Shown: one piece after another, positions 13,206 to 25,500 of the stretch | How the letters are laid out: the number at the start of each line of letters is the position of its first letter | Numbering within the stretch: position 1 is the stretch's first letter | Origin: Osmia lignaria lignaria | Taxonomy: Eukaryota > Arthropoda > Insecta > Hymenoptera > Megachilidae | Reading direction: 5' to 3' | Assembly: GCF_051020975.1 (NCBI RefSeq) | Contig: NW_027478162.1 | Span: 19,096,001 to 19,160,000 of the forward strand | DNA: 64,000 bases | Position numbers and translations under genes: made by a program | Notes under the pieces: model-generated | Told to the model about the DNA's origin: nothing | The model's database searches: none | The model's input: only the letters and a program-made list of their open reading frames with translations

Positions 13206-14815
13206 GATCAGAAGCGTAGTTCTCGAGATATATCAAGATATTTAAAAGTTCCGAAGCCGCACCAACATAATAGAGATACAGAAACACCGTGGCCCCTTTC
13301 TTTGAGATAACTCTGCACTATTGCGAGCTGCAAATGCCACTTCCAGTTTAGCTGTGCAGAAGAAGAACAACAAGAAGAAGAAATATCTCGAAATATGTCC
13401 GTCAGGCCCCTTCCCTTGAGATAAATCTGTATATATCTCGGAAACGAAGCGAGCTATGGCAAAATGTTGAGAGACCTTTTTTGTAGAGAATTAAGTTTCC
13501 TACTATTTATGTTCTATGATATTTTTTGATCAGAAGCGTAGTTCTCGAGATATATCAAGATATTTAAAAGTTCCGAAGCCGCACCAACATAATAGAGATA
13601 CAGAAACACCGTGGCCCCTTTCTTTCAGATAACTCTGCACTATTGCGAGCGGGAAATGCCACTTCCAGTTTAGCTGTGCAGAAGAAGAACAACAAGAAGA
13701 AGAAATATCTCGAAATATGTCCGTCAGGCCCCTTCCCTTGAGATAAATCTGCATATATCTCGGAAACGAAGCGAGCTATGGCAAAATGTTGAGAGACCTT
13801 TTTTGTAGAGAATTAAGTTTTCTACTTTTTATGTTCTACGATATTATTTGATCAGATGCGTAGTTCTCGAGATATATCAAGATATTTAAAAGTTCCGAAG
13901 CTGCACCAACATAATAGAGATACAGAAACACCGTGGCCCCTTTCTTTGAGATAACTCTGCACTATTGCGAGCTGCAAATGCCACTTCCAGCTTAGCTGTG
14001 CAGAAGAAGAACAACAAGAAGAAGAAATATCTCGAAATATGTCCGTCAGGCCCCTTCCCTTGAGATAAATCTGCACATATCTCGGAAACGAAGCGAGCTA
14101 TGGCAAAATGTTAAGAGACCTTTTTTGTAGAGAATTAAGTTACCTACTTTTTATGTTCTATGATATTTTTTGATCAGATGCGTAGTTCTCGAGATATATC
14201 AAGATATTTAAAAGTTCCGAAGCCGCACCAACATAATAGAGATACAGAAACACCGTGGCCCCTTTCTTTGAGATAACTCTGCACTATTGCGAGCTGGAAA
14301 TGCCACTTCCAGTTTAGCTGTGCAGAAGAAGAACAACAAGAAGAAGAAATATCTCGAAATATGTCCGTCAGGCCCTTTCCCTTGAGATATATCGGCAAAT
14401 ATCTCGGAAACGAAACGAGCTATGGCAAAATCTTAAGAGACCTTTTTTGTAGAGAATTATGTTTCCTACAATTTATGTTCTATGATATTTTTTGATCAGA
14501 AGCGTAGTTCTCGAGATATATCAAGATATTTAAAAGTTCCGAAGCCGCACCAACATAGTAGAGATACAGAAACACCGTGGCCCCTTTCTTTCAGATAACT
14601 CTGCACTATTGCGAGCTGGAAATGCCACTTCCAGTTTAGCTGTGCAGAAGAAGAACAACAAGAAGAAGAAATATCTCGAAATATGTCCGTCAGGCCCCTT
14701 CCCTTGAGATAAATCTGCATATATCTCGGAAACGAAGCGAGCTATGGCAAAATGCTGAGAGACATTTTTTGTAGAGAATTAAGTTTTCTACTTTTTATGT
14801 TCTATGATATTTTTT
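13206..14815. repeat. Monomers M42-M46, mosaic segment
   Basis: Five monomers separate the two copies of the M37-M41 block. M42 has CTGTATATATC, which removes the initiation triplet of the antisense frame. M43 repeats M29 (GAGCGGGAAATG), 4508 bp or 14 monomers away. M45 ends with ATATCGGCAAAT and AAAATCTTAAG, as does M41. Confidence 0.93.
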
Positions 14816-16425
14816 GATCAGATGCGTAGTTCTCGAGATATATCAAGATATTTAAAAGTTCCGAAGCTGCACCAACATAATAGAGATACAGAAACACCGT
14901 GGCCCCTTTCTTTGAGATGACTCTGCACTATTGCGAGCTGCAAATGCCACTTCCAGCTTAGCTGTGCAGAGGAAGAACAACAAGAAGAAGAAATATCTCG
15001 AAATATGTCCGTCAGGCCAGTTCCTTTGAGCTGAATCTGCAAATATCTCGGAAACGAAGCGAGCTATGGCAAAATGTTAAAAGACGTTTTTTGTAGAGAA
15101 TTATGTTTCCTACAATTTATGTTCTATGATATTTTTTGATCAGAAGCGTAGTTCTCGAGATATATCAAGATATTTAAAAGTTCCGAAGCCGCACCAACAT
15201 AATAGAGATACAGAAACACCGTGGGCCCATTCTTTGAGATAACTCTGCACTATTGCGAGCTGCAAATGCCACTTCCAGCTTAGCTGTGCAGAAGAAGAAC
15301 AACAAGAAGAAGAAATATCTCGAAATATGTCCGTCAGGACCCTTCCCTTGATATAAATCTGCAAATATCTCGGAAACGAAGCGAGCTATGGCAAAACGTA
15401 AGGAGACCTTTTTTGTAGAGAATTATGTTTCCTACAATTTATGTTCTATGATATTTTTTGATCAGAAGCGTAGTTTTCGAGATATATCGAGATATTTAAA
15501 AGTTCCGAAGCCGCACCAACATAATAGAGATACAGAAACACCGTGGCCCCTTTCTTTGAGATAACTCTGCACTATTGCGAGCTGCAAATGCCACTTCCAG
15601 CTTAGCTGTGCAGAAGAAGAACAACAAGAAGAAGAAATATCTCGAAATATGTCCGTCAGGCCCCTTCCCTTGAGATAAATCTGCATATATCTCGGAAACG
15701 AAGCGAGCTATGGCAAAATGTTAAGAGACATTTTTTGTAGAGAATTATGTTTCCTACAATTTATGTTCTATGATATCTTTTGATCAGAAGCGTAGTTTTC
15801 GAGATATATCGGGATATTTAAAAGCTCCGAAGCCGCACCAACATAATAGAGGTACAGAAACACCGTGGCCTCTTTCTTTGAGATAACTCTGCACTATTGC
15901 GAGCTGCAAATGCCACTTCCAGCTTAGCTGTGCAGAAGAAGAACAACAAGAAGAAGAAATATCTCGAAATATGTCCGTCAGGCCCCTTCCCTTGAGATAA
16001 ATCTGCATATATCTCGGAAACGAAGCGAGCTATGGCAAAATGTTGAGAGACCTTTTTTGTAGAGAATTAAGTTTCCTACTTTTTATGTTCTATGATATTT
16101 TTTGATCAGATGCGCAGTTCTCGAGATATATCAAGATATTTAAAAGTTCCGAAGCCGCACCAACATAATAGAGATACAGAAACACCGTGGTCCCTTTCTT
16201 TGAGATAACTCTGCACTATTGCGAGCTGTAAATGCCACTTCCAGCTTAGCTGTGCAGAAGAAGAACAACAAGAAGAAGAAATATCTCGAAATATGTCCGT
16301 CAGGCCCCTTCCCTTGAGATATATCTGCAAATATCTCGGAAACGAAGCGAGCTATGGCAAAATGTTAAGCGACCTTTTTTGTAGAGAATTAAGTTTCCTA
16401 CTTTTTATGTTCTATGATATTTTTT
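14816..16425. repeat. 10-monomer-period repeat, second copy (M47-M51)
   Basis: This is the copy of 11596-13205, identical at the rare markers listed there up to about 16320. A further partial copy of its first two monomers (GAGATGACTC then GTGGGCCCATTC) sits at 19002-19645. The block has therefore been copied at least three times over about 8 kb. Confidence 0.9.
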
Positions 16426-19400
16426 GATCAGATGCGTAGTTCTCGAGATATATCAAGATATTTAAAAGTTCCGAAGCCGCACCAGCATAATAGAGATACA
16501 GAAACACCGTGCCCCCTTTCTTTGAGATAACGCTGCACTAGTGCGAGCCGCAAATGCCACTTCCAGCTTAGCTGTGCAGAAGAAGAACAACAAGAAGAAG
16601 AAATATCTCGAAATATGTCCGTCAGGCCCCTTCCCTTGAGATAAATCTGCAAATATCTCGGAAACGAAGCGAGCTATGGCAAAATGTTAAGAGACCTTTC
16701 TTGTAGAGAATTAAGTTTCCTACTTTTTATGTTCTATGATATTTTTTGATCAGATGCGTAGTTCTCGAGATATATCAAGATATTTAAAAGTTCCGAAGCC
16801 GCACCAACATAATAGAGATACAGAAACACCGTGGCTCCTTTCTTTGAGATAACTCTGCACTATTGCGAGCTGGAAATGCCACTTCCAGTTTAGCTGTGCA
16901 GAAGAAGAACAACAAGAAGAAGAAATATCTCGAAATATGTCCGTCAGGCCCCTTCCCTTGAGATAAATCTGCAAATATCTCGGAAACGAAGCGAGCTATG
17001 GCAAAATGTTAAGAGACCTTTTTTGTAGAGAATTAAGTTTCCTACTTTTTATGTTCTATGATATTTTTTGACCAGATGCGTAGTTCTCGAGATATATCAA
17101 GATATTTAAAAGTTCCGAAGCCGCACCAACATAATAGAGATACAGAAACACCGTGGCCCCTTTCTTTGAGATAACTTTGCACTATTGCGAGCTGTAAATG
17201 CCACTTCCAGCTTAGCTGTGCAGAAGAAGTACAGCAAGAAGAAGAAATATCTCGAAATATGTCCGTCAGGCCCCTTCCCTTGAGATATATCTGCAAATAT
17301 CTCGGAAACCAAGCGAGCTATGGCAAAATGTTAAGAGACCTTTTTTGTAGAGAATTAAGTTTCCTACTTTTTATGTTCTATGATATTTTTTGATCAGATG
17401 CGTAGTTCTCGAGATATATCAAGATATTTAAAAGTTCCGAAGCCGCACCAACATAATAGAGATACAGAAACACCGTGGCCCCTTTCTTTGAGATAACTCT
17501 GCACTAGTGCGAGCCGCAAATGCCACTTCCAGCTTAGCTGTGCAGAAGAAGAACAACAAGAAGAAGAAATATCTCGAAATATGTCCGTCAGTCCCCTTCC
17601 CTTGAGATAAATCTGCAAATATCTCGGAAACGAAGCGAGTTATGGCAAAATGTTGAGAGACCTTATTTGTAGAGAATTAAGTTTCCTACTTTTTATGTTC
17701 TATGATATTTTTTGATCAGATGCGTAGTTCTCGAGATATATCAAGATATTTAAAAGTTCCGAAGCCGCACCAACATAATAGAGATACAGAAACACCGTGG
17801 CCCCTTTCTTTGAGATAACTCTGCACTATTGCGAGCTGGAAATGCCACTTCCAGTTTAGCTGTGCAGAAGAAGAACAACAAGAAGAAGAAATATCTCGAA
17901 ATATGTCCGTTAGGCCCCTTCCCTTGAGATAAATCTGCAAATATCTCGGAAACGAAGCGAGCTATGGCAAAATGTTAAGAGACCTTTTTTGTAGAGAATT
18001 AAGTTTCCTACTTTTTATGTTCTATGATATTTTTTGATCAGATGCGCAGTTCTCGAGATATATCAAGATATTTAAAAGTTCCGAAGCCGCACCAACATAA
18101 TAGAGATACAGAAACACCGTGGCCCCTTTCTTTGAGATAACTCTGCACTATTGCGAGCTGCAAATGCCACTTCCAGCTTAGCTGTGCAGAAGAAGAACAA
18201 CAAGAAGAAGAAATATCTCGAAATATGTCCGTCAGGCCGCTTCCCTTGAGATAAATCTGCAAATATCTCGGAAACGAAGAGAGCTATGGCAAAATGTTAA
18301 GAGACCTTTTTTGTAGAGAATTAAGTTTCCTACTTTTTATGTTCTATGATATTTTTTGATCAGATGCGCAGTTCTCGAGATATATCAAGATATTTAAAAG
18401 TTCCGAAGCCGCACCAACATAATAGAGATACAGAAACACCGTGGCCCCTTTCTTTGAGATAACTCTGCACTATTGCGAGCTGTAAATGCCACTTCCAGCT
18501 TAGCTGTGCAGAAGAAGAACAACAAGAAGAAGAAATATCTCGAAATATGTCCGTCAGGCCCCTTCCCTTGAGATATATCTGCACATATCTCGGAAACGAA
18601 GCGAGCTATGGCAAAATGTTAAGAGACCTTTTTTGTAGAGAATTAAGTTACCTACTTTTTATGTTCTATGATATTTTTTGATCAGATGCGTAGTTCTCGA
18701 GATATATCAAGATATTTAAAAGTTCCGAAGCCGCACCAACATAATAGAGATACAGAAACACCGTGGCCCCTTTCTTTGAGATAACTCTGCACTATTGCGA
18801 GCTGGAAATGCCACTTCCAGTTTAGCTGTGCAGAAGAAGTACAGCAAGAAGAAGAAATATCTCGAAATATGTCCGTCAGGCCCCTTCCCTTGAGATAAAT
18901 CTGCATATATCTCGGAAACGAAGCGAGCTATGGCAAAATGCTGAGAGACATTTTTTGTAGAGAATTAAGTTTGCTACTTTTTATGTTCTATGATATTTTT
19001 TGATCAGATGCGTAGTTCTCGAGATATATCAAGATATTTAAAAGTTCCGAAGCTGCACCAACATAATAGAGATACAGAAACACCGTGGCCCCTTTCTTTG
19101 AGATGACTCTGCACTATTCCGAGCTGCAAATGCCACTTCCAGCTTAGCTGTGCAGAGGAAGAACAACAAGAAGAAGAAATATCTCGAAATATGTCCGTCA
19201 GGCCAGTTCCTTTGAGCTGAATCTGCAAATATCTCGGAAACGAAGCGAGCTGTGGCAAAATGTTAAAAGACGTTTTTTGTAGAGAATTATGTTTCCTACA
19301 ATTTATGTTCTATGATATTTTTTGATCAGAAGCGTAGTTCTCGAGATATATCAAGATATTTAAAAGTTCCGAAGCCGCACCAACATAATAGAGATACAGA

Positions 19401-21018
19401 AACACCGTGGGCCCATTCTTTGAGATAACTCTGCACTATTGCGAGCTGCAAATGCCACTTCCAGCTTAGCTGTGCAGAAGAAGAACAACAAGAAGAAGAA
19501 ATATCTCGAAATATGTCCGTCAGGACCCTTCCCTTGAGATAAATCTGCAAATATCTCGGAAACGAAGCGAGCTATGGCAAAATGTTAAGAGACCTTTCTT
19601 GTAGAGAATTAAGTTTCCTACTTTTTATGTTCTATGATATTTTTTGATCAGATGCGTAGTTCTCGAGATATATCAAGATATTTAAAAGTTCCGAAGCCGC
19701 ACCAACATAATAGAGATACAGAAACACCGTGGCTCCTTTCTTTGAGATAACTCTGCACTATTGCGAGCTGGAAATGCCACTTCCAGTTTAGCTGTGCAGA
19801 AGAAGAACAACAAGAAGAAGAAATATCTCGAAATATGTCCGTCAGGCCCCTTCCCTTGAGATAAATCTGCAAATATCTCGGAAACGAAGCGAGCTATGGC
19901 AAAATGTTAAGAGACCTTTTTTGTAGAGAATTAAGTTTCCTACTTTTTATGTTCTATGATATTTTTTGACCAGATGCGTAGTTCTCGAGATATATCAAGA
20001 TATTTAAAAGTTCCGAAGCCGCACCAACATAATAGAGATACAGAAACACCGTGGCCCCTTTCTTTGAGATAACTCTGCACTATTGCGAGCTGTAAATGCC
20101 ACTTCCAGCTTAGCTGTGCAGAAGAAGAACAACAAGAAGAAGAAGTATCTCGAAATATGTCCGTCAGGCCCCTTCCCTTGAGATAAATCTCCAAATATCT
20201 CGGAAACGAAGAGAGCTATGGCAAAATGTTAAGAGACCTTTTTTGTAGAGAATTAAGTTTCCTACTTTTTATGTTCTATGATATTTTTTGATCAGATGCG
20301 CAGTTCTCGAGATATATCAAGATATTTAAAAGTTCCGAAGCCGCACCAACATAATAGAGATACAGAAACACCGTGGCCCCTTTCTTTGAGATAACTCTGC
20401 ACTATTGCGAGCTGCAAATGCCACTTCCAGCTTAGCTGTGCAGAAGAAGAACAACAAGAAGAAGAAATATCTCGAAATATGTCCGTCAGGCCCCTTCCCT
20501 TGAGATAAATCTGCAAATATCTCGGAAACGAAGAGAGCTATGGCAAAATGTTAAGAGACCTTTTTTGTAGAGCATTAAGTTTCCTCCTTTTTATGTTCTA
20601 TAATATTTTTTGATCAGATGCGTAGTTCTCGAGATATATCAAGATATTTAAAAGTTCCGAAGCCGCACCAACATAATAGAGATACAGAAACACCGTGGCC
20701 CCTTTCTTTGAGATAACTCTGCACTATTGCGAGCTGGAAATGCCACTTTCAGTTTAGCTGTGCAGAAGAAGAACAACAAGAAGAAGAAATATCTCGAAAT
20801 ATGTCCGTTAGGCCCCTTCCCTTGAGATAAATCTGCAAATATCTCGGAAACGAAGCGAGCTATGGCAAAATGTTAAGAGACCTTTTTTGTAGAGAATTAA
20901 GTTTCCTACTTTTTATGTTCTATGATATTTTTTGATCAGATGCGCAGTTCTCGAGATATATCAAGATATTTAAAAGTTCCGAAGCCGCACCAACATAATA
21001 GAGATACAGAAACACCGT

Positions 21019-21045
21019 GGCCCCTTTCTTTGAGATAACTCTGCA
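21019..21045 (+). repeat. Internal direct repeat, copy 1 (rel 86-112)
   Basis: GGCCCCTTTCTTTGAGATAA and the bases after it match rel 200-226 of the same monomer at 24 of 27 positions without gaps, offset 114 bp. The similarity continues with gaps through the following GCGAGC and GCAAA/ATG motifs. This suggests the 322-bp monomer contains an older, shorter duplicated unit. The same pair is visible in essentially every monomer of the array. Confidence 0.85.
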
Positions 21046-21084
21046 CTATTGCGAGCTGCAAATGCCACTTCCAGCTTAGCTGTG

Positions 21085-21111
21085 CAGAAGAAGAACAACA
21101 AGAAGAAGAAA
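21085..21111 (+). repeat. GAA/CAA microsatellite-like tract in each monomer
   Basis: The tract reads CAGAAGAAGAACAACAAGAA and continues with two more GAA-type triplets. Every monomer has it. It is the one place where length variation recurs: the four 319-bp monomers each lack a single triplet here. That fits replication slippage. On the minus strand the tract gives the Ser/Cys-rich stretch of the recurrent open frame. Confidence 0.9.
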
Positions 21112-21132
21112 TATCTCGAAATATGTCCGTCA

Positions 21133-21159
21133 GGCCCCTTCCCTTGAGATAAATCTGCA
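21133..21159 (+). repeat. Internal direct repeat, copy 2 (rel 200-226)
   Basis: This is the partner of the segment 114 bp upstream, with differences at three of 27 positions (two T/C, one C/A). In some monomers (for example 3868, 5156, 9664, 26408, 61175) this copy is replaced by a linked variant reading CCAGTTCCTTTGAGCTGAAT. That variant changes several adjacent bases together, which points to a single conversion-like event that then spread. Confidence 0.85.
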
Positions 21160-22248
21160 AATATCTCGGAAACGAAGCGAGCTATGGCAAAATGTTAAGA
21201 GACCTTTTTTGTAGAGAATTAAGTTTCCTACTTTTTATGTTCTATGATATTTTTTGATCAGATGCGTAGTTCTCGAGATATATCAAGATATTTAAATGTT
21301 CCGAAGCCGCACCAACATAATAGAGATACAGAAACACCGTGGCCCCTTTCTTTGAGATAACTCTGCACTATTGCGAGCTGTAAATGCCACTTCCAGCTTA
21401 GCTGTGCAGAAGAAGAACAACAAGAAGAAGAAGTATCTCGAAATATGTCCGTCAGGCCCCTTCCCTTGAGATAAATCTGCAAATATCTCGGAAACGAAGA
21501 GAGCTATGGCAAAATGTTAAGAGACCTTTTTTGTAGAGAATTAAGTTTCCTACTTTTTATGTTCTATGATATTTTTTGATCAGATGCGCAGTTCTCGAGA
21601 TATATCAAGATATTTAAAAGTTCCGAAGCCGCACCAACATAATAGAGATACAGAAACACCGTGGCCCCTTTCTTTGAGATAACTTTGCACTATTGCGAGC
21701 TGTAAATGCCACTTCCTGCTTAGCTGTGCAGAAGAAGTACAGCAAGAAGAAGAAATATCTCGAAATATGTCCGTCAGGCCCCTTCCCTTGAGATATATCT
21801 GCAAATATCTCGGAAACGAAGCGAGCTATGGCAAAATGTTAAGAGACCTTTTTTGTAGAGAATTAAGTTTCCTACTTTTTATGTTCTATGATATTTTTTG
21901 ATCAGATGCGTAGTTCTCGAGATATATCAAGATATTTAAAAGTTCCGAAGCCGCACCAACATAATAGAGATACAGAAACACCGTGGCCCCTTTCTTTGAG
22001 ATAACTCTGCACTATTGCGAGCTGGAAATGCCACTTCCAGTTTAGCTGTGCAGAAGAAGAACAACAAGAAGAAGAAATATCTCGAAATATGTCCGTCAGG
22101 CCCCTTCCCTTGAGATAAATCTGCAAATATCTCGGAAACGAAGCGAGCTATGGCAAAATGCTGAGAGACCTTTTTTGTAGAGAATTATGTTTCCTACAAT
22201 TTATGTTCTATGATATTTTTTGATCAGAAGCGTAGTTTTCGAGATATA

Positions 22249-22259
22249 TCGAGATATTT
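22249..22259 (+). repeat. Inverted repeat arm, left (rel 28-38)
   Basis: TCGAGATATTT here is the exact reverse complement of 22397-22407 (11 bp) and, over 10 bp, of 22447-22456. It is perfect in monomers with the AAGCG/TTTTCGAG haplotype, of which this (M70) is one. The commoner haplotype has TCAAGATATTT and so one mismatch. A long-range dyad or cruciform is possible, but no function is shown. Confidence 0.8.
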
Positions 22260-22396
22260 AAAAGTTCCGAAGCCGCACCAACATAATAGAGATACAGAAA
22301 CACCGTGGCCCCTTTCTTTGAGATAACTCTGCACTAGTGCGAGCCGCAAATGCCATTTCCAGCTTAGCTGTGCAGAAGAAGAACAACAAGAAGAAG

Positions 22397-22407
22397 AAAT
22401 ATCTCGA
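22397..22407 (+). repeat. Inverted repeat arm, right (rel 176-186)
   Basis: AAATATCTCGA pairs perfectly with the left arm about 137 bp upstream. A second near-copy at rel 226-236 (22447-22457) can pair with the same left arm over 10 bp, so two alternative foldings exist per monomer. Confidence 0.8.
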
Positions 22408-22543
22408 AATATGTCCGTCAGGCCCCTTCCCTTGAGATAAATCTGCAAATATCTCGGAAACGAAGCGAGTTATGGCAAAATGTTGAGAAACCTTAGTTGT
22501 AGAGAATTAAGTTTCCTACTTTTTATGTTCTATGATATTTTTT

Positions 22544-25500
22544 GATCAGAAGCGTAGTTTTCGAGATATATCGAGATATTTAAAAGTTCCGAAGCCGCAC
22601 CAACATAATAGAGATACAGAAACACCGTGGCCCCTTTCTTTGAGATAACTCTGCACTAGTGCGAGCCGCAAATGCCACTTCCAGCTTAGCTGTGCAGAAG
22701 AAGAACAACAAGAAGAAGAAATATCTCGAAATATGTCCGTCAGGCCCCTTCCCTTGAGATAAATCTGCAAATATCTCGGAAACGAAGCGAGTTATGGCAA
22801 AATGTTGAGAAACCTTAGTTGTAGAGAATTAAGTTTCCTACTTTTTATGTTCTATGATATTTTTTGATCAGATGCGTAGTTCTCGAGATATATCAAGATA
22901 TTTAAAAGTTCCGAAGCCGCACCAACATAATAGAGATACAGAAACACCGTGGCCCCTTTCTTTGAGATAACTCTGCACTATTGCGAGCTGGAAATGCCAC
23001 TTCCAGTTTAGCTGTGCAGAAGAAGAACAACAAGAAGAAGAAATATCTCGAAATATGTCCGTTAGGCCCCTTCCATTGAGATAAATCTGCAAATATCTCG
23101 GAAACGAAGCGAGCTATGGCAAAATGTTAAGAGACCTTTTTTGTAGAGAATTAAGTTTCCTACTTTTTATGTTCTATGATATTTTTTGATCAGATGCGCA
23201 GTTCTCGAGATATATCAAGATATTTAAAAGTTCCGAAGCCGCACCAACATAATAGAGATACAGAAACACCGTGGCCCCTTTCTTTGAGATAACTCTGCAC
23301 TATTGCGAGCTGCAAATGCCACTTCCAGCTTAGCTGTGCAGAAGAAGAACAACAAGAAGAAGAAATATCTCGAAATATGTCCGTCAGGCCCCTTCCCTTG
23401 AGATAAATCTGCAAATATCTCGGAAACGAAGAGAGCTATGGCAAAATGTTAAGAGACCTTTTTTGTAGAGAATTAAGTTTCCTACTTTTTATGTTCTATG
23501 ATATTTTTTGATCAGATGCGTAGTTCTCGAGATATATCAAGATATTTAAAAGTTCCGAAGCCGCACCATCATAATAGAGATACAGAAACACCGTGGACCC
23601 TTTCTTTGAGATAACTCTGCACTATTGCGAGCTGGAAATGTCACTTCCAGTTTAGCTGTGCAGAAGAAGAACAAGAAGAAGAAGAAATATCTCGAAATAT
23701 GTCCGTTAGGCCCCTTCCCTTGAGATAAATCTGCAAATATCTCGGAAACGAAGCGAGCTATGGCAAAATGTTAAGAGACCTTTTTTGTAGAGAATTAAGT
23801 TTCCTACTTTTTATGTTCCATGATATTTTTTGATCAGATGCGCAGTTCTCGAGATATATCAAGATATTTAAAAGTTCCGAAGCCGCACCAACATAATAGA
23901 GATACAGAAACACCGTGGCCCCTTTCTTTGAGATAACTCTGCACTATTGCGAGCTGCAAATGCCACTTCCAGCTTAGCTGTGCAGAAGAAGAACAACAAG
24001 AAGAAGAAATATCTCGAAATATGTCCGTCAGGCCCCTTCCCTTGAGATAAATCTGCAAATATCTCGGAAACGAAGCGAGCTATGGCAAAATGCTGAGAGA
24101 CCTTTTTTGTAGAGAATTATGTTTCCTACAATTTATGTTCTATGATATTTTTTGATCAGAAGCGTAGTTTTCGAGATATATCGAGATATTTAAAAGTTCC
24201 GAAGCCGCACCAACATAATAGAGATACAGAAACACCGTGGCCCCTTTCTTTGAGATAACTCTGCACTAGTGCGAGCCGCAAATGCCGCTTCCAGCTTAGC
24301 TGTGCAGAAGAAGAACAACAAGAAGCAGAAATATCTCGAAATATGTCCGTCAGGCCCCTTCCCTTGAGATAAATCTGCAAATATCTCGGAAACGAAGCGA
24401 GTTATGGCAAAATGTTGAGAGACCTTATTTGTAGAGAATTAAGTTTCCTACTTTTTATGTTCTATGATATTTTTTGATCAGATGCGTAGTTCTCGAGATA
24501 TATCAAGATATTTAAAAGTTCCGAAGCCGCACCAACATAATAGAGATACAGAAACACCGTGTCCCCTTTCTTTGAGATAACTCTGCACTATTGCGAGCTG
24601 GAAATGCCACTTCCAGTTTAGCTGTGCAGAAGAAGAACAACAAGAAGAAGAAATATCTCGAAATATGTCCGTTAGGCCCCTTCCCTTGAGATAAATCTGC
24701 AAATATCTCGGAAACGAAGCGAGCTATGGCAAAATGTTAAGAGACCTTTTTTGTAGAGAATTAAGTTTCCTACTTTTTATGTTCTATGATATTTTTTGAT
24801 CAGATGCGCAGTTCTCGAGATATATCAAGATATTTAAAAGTTCCGAAGCCGCACCAACATAATAGAGATACAGAAACACCGTGGCCCCTTTCTTTGAGAT
24901 AACTCTGCACTATTGCGAGCTGCAAATGCCACTTCCAGCTTAGCTGTGCAGAAGAAGAACAACAAGAAGAAGAAATATCTCGAAATATGTCCGTCAGGCC
25001 CCTTCCCTTGAGATAAATCTGCAAATATCTCGGAAACGAAGAGAGCTATGGCAAAATGTTAAGAGACCTTTTTTGTAGAGAATTAAGTTTCCTACTTTTT
25101 ATGTTCTATGATATTTTTTGATCAGATGCGTAGTTCTCGAGATATATCAAGATATTTAAAAGTTCCGAAGCCGCACCATCATAATAGAGATACAGAAACA
25201 CCGTGGCCCCTTTCTTTGACATAACTCTGCACTATTGCGAGCTGGAAATGTCACTTCCAGTTTAGCTGTGCAGAAGAAGAACAACAAGAAGAAGAAATAT
25301 CTCGAAATATGTCCGTTAGGCCCCTTCCCTTGAGATAAATCTGCAAATATCTCGGAAACGAAGCGAGCTATGGCAAAATGTTAAGAGACCTTTTTTGTAG
25401 AGAATTAAGTTTCCTACTTTTTATGTTCTATGATATTTTTTGATCAGATGCGCAGTTCTCGAGATATATCAAGATATTTAAAAGTTCCGAAGCCGCACCA

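Larger units (their letters stand above)
20936..21160 (-). other. Recurrent 74-codon antisense open frame, judged non-coding
   Basis: Essentially every monomer carries this frame; M66 is shown. It ends at TGA formed by the GATCAG site (rel 3-5) and opens in this copy with TTG, not ATG. Only monomers with CTGCATAT at rel 223-230 (for example those whose frame ends at 3772 or 6670 in + coordinates) supply an ATG. The predicted peptide has a Ser/Cys-rich stretch near residues 18-26 and no recognisable domain or signal peptide. Because 322 is not a multiple of 3, frames do not join between monomers. Stops or frameshifts break it in M4, M5, M7, M10, M65, M74, M79, M148, M174 and M194, and M42 loses the initiation triplet. 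It is most likely kept open by homogenisation rather than by coding. The confidence given is for the non-coding call. Confidence 0.85.
20934..21255 (+). repeat. Representative monomer (M66) and its architecture
   Basis: This copy is close to the consensus and shows the parts in order. A BclI-type TGATCA straddles the monomer edge (rel 322 to 5). A CTCGAG palindrome lies at rel 17-22 and GATATATC at rel 22-29. A first CCCC/TTGAGATAA segment is at rel 86-112 and a variable GCGAGC region at about rel 116-150. A GAA/CAA-rich tract occupies rel 152-178 and the first AAATATCTCG is at rel 176. A second CCCC/TTGAGATAA segment is at rel 200-226 and the second AAATATCTCG at rel 226. Next come a GGAAACGAAGCGAGC segment (rel 235-249), a T6 run (rel 272-277) and an AT-rich tail to rel 322. 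Choosing GATCAG as rel 1 is arbitrary. Confidence 0.95.
16426..22221. repeat. Monomers M52-M69, decayed 9- and 4-monomer repeats
   Basis: M53-M54 (16748) and M62-M63 (19646) lie 2898 bp apart (9 monomers). They share GTGGCTCCTTTC followed by a rare TTGACCAG in place of TTGATCAG at 17070 and 19968. M63 and M67 lie 1288 bp apart and share GAAGAAGTATCTCG. M54 and M68 share AACTTTGCAC with GTACAGC. M59-M60 carry GCTGAGAGACATT and GAGATGACTC, as in the M36-M37 block. Repeat periods overlap and are incompletely preserved. Confidence 0.88.
22222..22865. repeat. Single-monomer duplication (M70-M71)
   Basis: Two adjacent monomers share the AAGCG/TTTTCGAG start, AGTGCGAGCCGC in the centre, GAGTTATGGC, and a GAGAAACCTTAGTTG tail not seen elsewhere. 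The one difference noticed is GCCATTTCC in M70 versus GCCACTTCC in M71. It is a recent one-unit duplication. Confidence 0.92.

Noticed and set aside
17106..17312. 68-codon minus-strand frames starting with ATG (17106, 61533, 63140)
   Set aside because: They arise from a single change (GGAAACC for GGAAACG, giving a start) overlapping the commoner frame in the same monomers. Shadows with no domain.
21205..21210. T6 run at rel 272-277 as an RNA polymerase III terminator of a small RNA gene
   Set aside because: No A-box or B-box could be recognised upstream, and T-runs are common in this AT-rich tail.
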